From positions 496,001 through 560,000 of the forward strand of contig NZ_FQXU01000004.1 of the NCBI RefSeq assembly GCF_900130055.1: a stretch of DNA of 64,000 nt, read 5' to 3'. The notes beneath the pieces are model-generated. The model saw only the letters and a list, made by a program, of their open reading frames with translations, searched no databases and was not told the origin of the DNA. The stretch is from Clostridium intestinale DSM 6191 (GTDB taxonomy: Bacteria > Bacillota > Clostridia > Clostridiales > Clostridiaceae). The translations under genes were made by a program, and so were the position numbers. Below are positions 60,267 through 64,000 of the stretch, one piece after another (the first letter of the stretch is position 1; each line of letters starts with the position of its first letter).

Positions 60267-62348
60267 TTGAGAAGAGAACACATTAGTTATCCCTTAGATA
60301 TGCCAGTTTCTATTTCCTACAGTTCCATTAAGGAATACCCTATCCACTGGCATAATGCTATAGAGATAATCTTTGTACTTAAAGGTACAGTAAACATTAC
60401 TATAGATTCAGATACCTATGAAATTGAGGAAAAAGAACTTGAGATAATAAATATAGATGAAGCTCACAGAATTTATTCTGATGATCCAGATAACAGGGTT
60501 CTTATGTTTCATATTGACCCTAGCTTTTTCGAAAAGTACTATAGCGATATAGAAAACATGTTTTTCTATGTAAATACATCAGATGAAGGTGCTCAAGAAA
60601 GCGAAGAATACGATGACTTTAGAATATTTTTATCAATAATTCTTTGCGAGGCAATTCAAAAAAGAGAAGATTACGATGAGGAAATTGAAGATAACTTAAT
60701 CGATTTGTTATATCACTTAATAAATAACTTCCATTACTTAATATATGAAAAGGAAGAACTTAGGGAAAATGAAGAGCAATTAGAGCGTTATCACAGAATT
60801 GCAAAATATATCTTCAATAACTATAATAACAAGATAAGTCTTCAGGAAATTGCTAAAAAGGAATTCTTAAGTGCAGATTATCTTTCTCATGAGATAAAAA
60901 ATGCTACTGGTTATAGTTTTACTGATCTCCTTAATCTTACAAGGGTTGAAGAATCAATAAAATTACTTTTGGATAGCGATTTAAGTATTTCTGAAATATC
61001 AGATGAGGTTGGCTTTTCTCATGCTAGATATTATAATAAAAACTTTAAATTTTACTATAAACTAACTCCTCTTCAATACAGAAAGAGATTTAAATTAGAT
61101 GAAAAAGCTTATGAAAAAGCTAAAAAAGTTACCCAGTTAGATATTAATGATTCTTTAAAATATTTATATCCTTATTTAGAGGATTACGACAGATTTAATT
61201 ATGAAAATAAAATTCATAAAATTAATATAAATATGGATGAGGAATCCTCTGAATGGACTCATAGGTTTAAAGAAGTAATAAACGTTGGAGATGCTTTTGA
61301 TTTACTTATAGAAGAAAATAAGGATAATTTAGAAGAACTTCAAGAAGAAATCTCTTTTGAGTATGGAAGAATATTTAATTTATTTCATAGAGATATGGGT
61401 ATTTTCCCTGGTAGTCAATTCTACAACTGGAATAAGACTAAAACAGTTCTAGAGTTTATGCAGTATATAGAACTTAAAGCACTTATCCTTATTGATCAAG
61501 GTGATTTGTCTCAAGAAGAGTTTATAAGTGCACTTAAAAGTTATATAGAATATTTCTCTGAAATAGAAACTGTAGACTTTTATAATACTAAATATCAATT
61601 TAAAAATACTCTTGATAAAACATTCAAATCTTCTATAATTGAGATTTTAGAAGATGCTGGTTTAGATTATTTTAGCGATGATTATGAAGGCAATCATTTA
61701 GAGATAAATAAAATATATGATACAGCCTATATGATACCTTATATTATTCATCAAGTGATAAATTACAAAACTCCTCTAAACTTTATAAGAGCTTTTGATG
61801 TTTTAGAGAAAGAGGTTATGCTTACAAACGAAGTATTTTTTGGCTCTTCTGGTTTAGTTAATGATATGGGAATAAAGAAACCTTCTTATTATGCCTTTTA
61901 TCTTCTAAGTAAACTTGGAGATGTTTTAGTTCAAAAAGGTGATGGTTATATAGTGACTAAAAGCGATGATGAATTCCAAATATTGTTATATAACTATGGA
62001 GAAGAACTTGATTATTTAATAAGCTCTGAAACCCTAGAAAAAAGAAGAGGAATAAAAAACACTACTGAGAAAAAGATATCTTTAAATATAGTTAATATAA
62101 ATAGTGCTAACCAAGTTACCACTTATATGATTAATGAAAAAATAGGCTCTTCTTATAACTATTGGCTTGGTATGGGAAAACCAAATAGAATAAATAAAGA
62201 AGAACGTGAGATACTTCATAAAGCATCTTTCCCAGGTATAAATTTTATATATAACAATAAAAGTACAATATTAAACCTATTACCAAAACTAAAAGGTTAT
62301 GGAGCTCAACTTATTTTAATAAAAAAAGTACAGAAACACCTTAAATAA
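60267..62348 (+). CDS. AraC-family regulator fused to a GH39-like domain
   Basis: 693 residues. Cupin-type sensor domain (about 1-100, YPIHWHNAIEIIFVLKGTVN), AraC HTH pair (about 175-275, ISLQEIAKKEFLSADYLSHEIKNATG and ISEISDEVGFSHARYYNKNF), then a long C-terminal part (about 330-690) resembling xylan 1,4-beta-xylosidase family GH39: FFGSSGLVNDMGIKKPSYYAFYLLSKLG and the beta-sandwich end. The catalytic acid pair of GH39 is not evident, so it probably binds rather than cleaves sugars. No sugar genes adjoin. Start TTG 60267 after AGGTGAG. Confidence 0.85.
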   Translation: MRREHISYPLDMPVSISYSSIKEYPIHWHNAIEIIFVLKGTVNITIDSDTYEIEEKELEIINIDEAHRIYSDDPDNRVLMFHIDPSFFEKYYSDIENMFFYVNTSDEGAQESEEYDDFRIFLSIILCEAIQKREDYDEEIEDNLIDLLYHLINNFHYLIYEKEELRENEEQLERYHRIAKYIFNNYNNKISLQEIAKKEFLSADYLSHEIKNATGYSFTDLLNLTRVEESIKLLLDSDLSISEISDEVGFSHARYYNKNFKFYYKLTPLQYRKRFKLDEKAYEKAKKVTQLDINDSLKYLYPYLEDYDRFNYENKIHKININMDEESSEWTHRFKEVINVGDAFDLLIEENKDNLEELQEEISFEYGRIFNLFHRDMGIFPGSQFYNWNKTKTVLEFMQYIELKALILIDQGDLSQEEFISALKSYIEYFSEIETVDFYNTKYQFKNTLDKTFKSSIIEILEDAGLDYFSDDYEGNHLEINKIYDTAYMIPYIIHQVINYKTPLNFIRAFDVLEKEVMLTNEVFFGSSGLVNDMGIKKPSYYAFYLLSKLGDVLVQKGDGYIVTKSDDEFQILLYNYGEELDYLISSETLEKRRGIKNTTEKKISLNIVNINSANQVTTYMINEKIGSSYNYWLGMGKPNRINKEEREILHKASFPGINFIYNNKSTILNLLPKLKGYGAQLILIKKVQKHLK

Positions 62349-62359
62349 GGTGTTTTTTT
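62334..62359 (+). terminator. Terminator of the AraC-GH39 gene
   Basis: AAACACCTT/AAAT/AAGGTGTTT followed by TTTTT; the stop codon lies in the stem. Confidence 0.85.
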
Positions 62360-62487
62360 GTTTTTTTATTAATTATAAATAAATTAAAACCCCTTAATTG
62401 TACCTATAATTCATCATAACTATCAATGATTTTTATAATAATTAGAAATATAATATAGACAAGAAGTAAGAAAGCGAGTGTGGATTT

Positions 62488-62592
62488 ATGAAAACACTAA
62501 AAAACATGTTTAAATCAGTTAAATTAACTTCATTTAGTCCTAAGTTAAGTTTATTCCAATTAACCTTTGACTTAATTAGCAAAAGATATTAG
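62488..62592 (+). CDS. Possible 34-residue cationic peptide
   Basis: MKTLKNMFKSVKLTSFSPKL then SLFQLTFDLISKRY. Basic and partly amphipathic, no Cys. A TATAAT (62449-62454) lies 34 bp upstream and a terminator 25 bp downstream, so it could be a small transcript of its own; the ribosome site is weak (GTGTGG). It fills a 300 bp gap otherwise without genes. Coding status uncertain. Confidence 0.4.
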   Translation: MKTLKNMFKSVKLTSFSPKLSLFQLTFDLISKRY

Positions 62593-62615
62593 TTAAACTT
62601 AAATTATATATTTTA

Positions 62616-62655
62616 TAAAAAAGCCTAGCCACTAACGTAGCTAAGGCTTTTTTTA
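62616..62655. terminator. Bidirectional terminator before the metallophosphoesterase gene
   Basis: AAAAAAGCCTAGC ... GCTAAGGCTTTTTTT, with U-runs on both strands; it overlaps the stop codon of the minus-strand gene. Confidence 0.82.
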
Positions 62656-63804
62656 TTTAAATTCAAGTATTATATTTACTAATTCAGATCTACTTCCAAT
62701 CCTTATTGGTGGCCCCCAAGTTCCAAATCCTGATGAAACTATAACATTTAAATTTTCTTTTTTAAGATATCCCCAGTCTATTTCAAATAATCTTTTAGTT
62801 ATTAGATTACTAGGAGATAACTGTCCTCTATGAGTATGTCCTGATACTTGCAAATCTACCCCTGCATCTACAGCCTCCTGAAGATACTTCGGTTGATGAT
62901 CCATAACTATTATAGGTAAGTCTTTATTGATGTTTTTTGTTATGTCACTTAAATCTTTTCTCTTTGTTTCCTGATAACTTCCTCCAGAAACATCATCTCT
63001 TCCAACAACATAAAAACTTCCGTTAATCTCTGAATAATCATCTCTAAGAACTTTAACATTATTCTCTTCTAAAATTTTTACAAACTCATCAACTTTTCCA
63101 CTTATATATTCGTGATTACCAGTTACAGCATAAATCCCTAATGGAGCTTCAATTTGTTTGAAATATTCTCCAACATTTCCTTCTATAAAGGGCTCTACTC
63201 TGTCATCTATAATATCTCCAGCTAATAAAACAATATCTGGCTTAACTGAATTAGTTAATTCAACTAACTTCTCCATTCTATTTCTATAACCTACACTTCC
63301 TATATGTATATCTGAAGCCATTATTATATTTAACTTTTTCATGTCTCCTGCAGTTTTATCAACACTTAAGGTATATTTATTTATCACTGTACTTGATCCA
63401 CTCCAAGTTCCATATATAAGTACAAAGGCTAATATACAAACTATTACTATCCCCATATAGGTTTTAAAGGTATCATTTACTCCTAAAATATTAAATTTCC
63501 AATTAACCAACCTAAATAAATCTACTATTACAATTATTATAATTGAATATAAAAGTACAGCCATATAATAGGAACCTAAATAATTAAACACCCCTGAAAT
63601 CTTATTAGGCATATATCTCTCTAAAAGCTTACTAACAATGTAACTAAAAGCAAATAAGTAAAATATAACCCAATATATTACCCTATTAATGTCTTTATTA
63701 AAAATCCCTACTAATTCTAAACCTCTTATTCCTATGTAATAGTTCAGTAATGTATACACAATAAGCATTGCTGCCACAACTAAAAACATCATCTTTTTAT
63801 TCAA
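62653..63804 (-). CDS. Membrane-bound calcineurin-like metallophosphoesterase (YkuE-like)
   Basis: 383 residues. Four to five N-terminal TMs (about 1-140) precede a metallophosphoesterase domain with IMASDIHIGS, LLAGDIIDD, VTGNHEY, VMDHQPKYL and SGHTHRGQ, i.e. every metal and catalytic motif. YkuE-type proteins are thought to act on wall or lipid phosphodiesters. Ends in a shared terminator. Start ATG 63804. Confidence 0.88.
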   Translation of the reverse strand: MNKKMMFLVVAAMLIVYTLLNYYIGIRGLELVGIFNKDINRVIYWVIFYLFAFSYIVSKLLERYMPNKISGVFNYLGSYYMAVLLYSIIIIVIVDLFRLVNWKFNILGVNDTFKTYMGIVIVCILAFVLIYGTWSGSSTVINKYTLSVDKTAGDMKKLNIIMASDIHIGSVGYRNRMEKLVELTNSVKPDIVLLAGDIIDDRVEPFIEGNVGEYFKQIEAPLGIYAVTGNHEYISGKVDEFVKILEENNVKVLRDDYSEINGSFYVVGRDDVSGGSYQETKRKDLSDITKNINKDLPIIVMDHQPKYLQEAVDAGVDLQVSGHTHRGQLSPSNLITKRLFEIDWGYLKKENLNVIVSSGFGTWGPPIRIGSRSELVNIILEFK

Positions 63805-63849
63805 ATTCCTTCCTCTTCTCTATAACGTTTATATTTTAATACTTGCCCA

Positions 63850-63890
63850 AAAGGGAGCTAATCAGTACACCTAATATGCTCCCTTTTAAA
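63850..63890 (-). terminator. Terminator of the partial TPR gene
   Basis: AAAAGGGAGC/GCTCCCTTTT, a perfect 10 bp stem with a 20 nt loop just after the stop codon at 63895. Confidence 0.75.
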
Positions 63891-63894
63891 TATT

Positions 63895-64000
63895 CTATAA
63901 ATTTTTTTCTAATGCAAATGCTAATGAGAAATATTTTAATGCATCTCTTATATCTCCCAAATGATAATACATATTCGCCATATCTATATATCTATTATAT
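63895..64000 (-). CDS. C-terminal fragment of a TPR-like protein (cut by window edge)
   Basis: The last 34 codons read YNRYIDMANMYYHLGD then IRDALKYFSLAFALEKNL, a TPR-type helix pair (YYHLGDIRDALKYF). The gene continues beyond the window. Nothing more can be said about its role. Confidence 0.65.
   Translation of the reverse strand, partial: YNRYIDMANMYYHLGDIRDALKYFSLAFALEKNL

Overview
This AT-rich window comes from a Clostridium sensu stricto-type, spore-forming Firmicute. The evidence is the base composition, strong AGGAGG ribosome sites with frequent TTG/GTG starts, an alpha/beta-type small acid-soluble spore protein, a CtsR-type clpB promoter, HisZ with short HisG, and a TPP-riboswitch thiamine operon. 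I saw no tRNA, rRNA, CRISPR array, prophage or intact insertion sequence. Most genes lie on the minus strand.

Layout. 1-2600: the 5' end of tig, a membrane-anchored unknown, an MBL-fold hydrolase, and a decayed zeta-toxin locus. 2600-6550: an orphan GntR regulator with an elaborate operator, a BceAB-type ABC transporter with a BceR-like box but no two-component system, and a 52-residue Cys-rich peptide gene. 6.7-10.3 kb: an envelope cluster (M23 hydrolase, TcaA-like protein). 10.6-22.5 kb: a PHP histidinol-phosphatase candidate, a helicase with an inserted DnaQ-type exonuclease, a rhodanese, a GtrA protein, and a complete hisZGDCBHAFIE operon. 22.5-24.8 kb: an Rpn-family gene between two copies of the 3' end of an rRNA pseudouridine synthase gene. 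25-29.8 kb: an NAD salvage operon (PRPP synthetase, PncA, NAMPT-like enzyme, NadE, NrtR-like regulator). 30-35.2 kb: a TetR/flavodoxin-ferredoxin pair, a cysteine desulfurase-thiI pair and a VTT membrane protein. 35.3-38.2 kb: a GC-richer structured element, then thrC-thrB-ACT. 38.3-44 kb: a sigma factor with a membrane protein, and a run of unrelated plus-strand accessory genes. 44-48.4 kb: thiS-thiG-thiH-thiC-tenI behind a TPP riboswitch. 48.4-54.6 kb: an HD protein, an OpuC-type osmolyte transporter with a BusR-like regulator, an ECF S component and a P1 peptidase. 54.8-64 kb: a spore protein, a histidine kinase/receiver-TPR pair, clpB, an AraC-GH39-like fusion, a metallophosphoesterase and a partial TPR gene.

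How the genes fit together. The his operon encodes every step of histidine synthesis except histidinol-phosphate phosphatase, which the nearby PHP gene could supply. In the NAD operon, PRPP synthetase can feed the phosphoribosyltransferase, NadE closes the route, and the NrtR-like protein probably senses NAD metabolites. The BusR-like repressor should tie osmolyte uptake to c-di-AMP. The thi operon lacks thiF, and its ThiS does not end in the usual bare Gly-Gly.

Most worth a second look: the structured element at 35304-35428, the duplicated flanks around the Rpn gene, the NAD module, the BusR/opu operator, the Cys-rich peptide beside bceAB, the hairpin array in the thi leader, and the decayed toxin-antitoxin locus. 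All family names are from reading motifs by eye; no database search was possible.
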